A DNA stretch of 6,809 nucleotides from an uncultured Eubacteriales bacterium (GTDB lineage: Bacteria; Bacillota_A; Clostridia; Christensenellales; Aristaeellaceae). The notes under the pieces were generated by a model, which worked only from the letters and a program-made list of their open reading frames with translations, had not been told where the DNA came from and did no database searches. The position numbers were made by a program, and so were the translations under genes. Where the stretch lies: assembly GCA_902766515.1 (NCBI GenBank), contig CACXEB010000383.1, forward strand, positions 1 through 6,809, given 5' to 3'. Each line of letters opens with the position of its first letter. Position 1 is the stretch's first letter. Below, piece after piece: positions 6,772 through 6,809 of this stretch.

Positions 6772-6809
6772 ATGCGGAAACGGAGCGGAACGGCGTTGAA
6801 TGCAATGAA
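6772..6809 (+). CDS. Start of an unidentified gene (runs off the right edge)
   Basis: Only 12 full codons are visible: MRKRSGTALNAM. The start is well supported by AAAGGAGG (6756-6763) with an 8-nt spacer and by a near-consensus promoter just upstream. The N-terminus is basic (R2, K3, R4), which would fit a signal peptide or membrane protein but also many soluble proteins. Nothing in the visible part identifies the family and no function is offered. Confidence 0.75.
   Translation, partial: MRKRSGTALNAM

Noticed and set aside
6561..6773. 70-codon minus-strand frame containing ERKSGVRRVKSGV
   Set aside because: The apparent internal repeat comes from the 12-bp DNA direct repeats; it runs through both divergent promoters and has no convincing ribosome site.

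Overview
The window looks like ordinary chromosome from a GC-rich Firmicute, most likely an uncultured or gut/rumen-type Clostridia lineage. The basis is gene content and order (lon directly followed by ysxC, as in Bacillus and Clostridia), strong AGGAGG-type ribosome binding sites, and sigma-A promoters with 17-bp spacers. The lineage is an inference; no marker here fixes a genus.

Almost everything is on the minus strand, so it reads right to left. At the right edge a divergent intergenic region (6511-6771) holds two strong promoters facing away from each other. One drives a plus-strand gene of which only the first 12 codons are inside the window (6772-6809). The other drives a tRNA-Arg(CCG) gene (6434-6510), which is closed by an intrinsic terminator just after its encoded CCA end. 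A second promoter (6256-6284) then starts a tight minus-strand cluster: an alpha-phosphoglucomutase-type phosphohexomutase (4499-6190), Lon protease (2115-4466, 32 nt downstream) and the ribosome-assembly GTPase YsxC/EngB (1513-2115, overlapping the lon stop codon as TGATG). After a 93-nt gap filled by a nested inverted repeat comes a cation diffusion facilitator with Mn-type metal-site motifs and an extra C-terminal cytoplasmic domain (280-1419). A fresh extended -10 promoter then starts rpsB (ribosomal protein S2), of which the first 29 codons are present (1-87).

Functionally this is housekeeping DNA: sugar-phosphate metabolism, protein quality control, 50S subunit assembly, metal efflux, translation. 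pgm, lon and ysxC are probably one transcript. The transporter may be a read-through tail of it, since no promoter is visible in its upstream gap. I found no mobile element, CRISPR array, defence cassette, phage gene or obviously novel system. The observations most worth a second look are non-coding: the nested hairpin between ysxC and the transporter, the tandem 11-bp repeat and inverted repeats upstream of the phosphoglucomutase promoter, and the 21-bp-period direct repeats in the divergent region.
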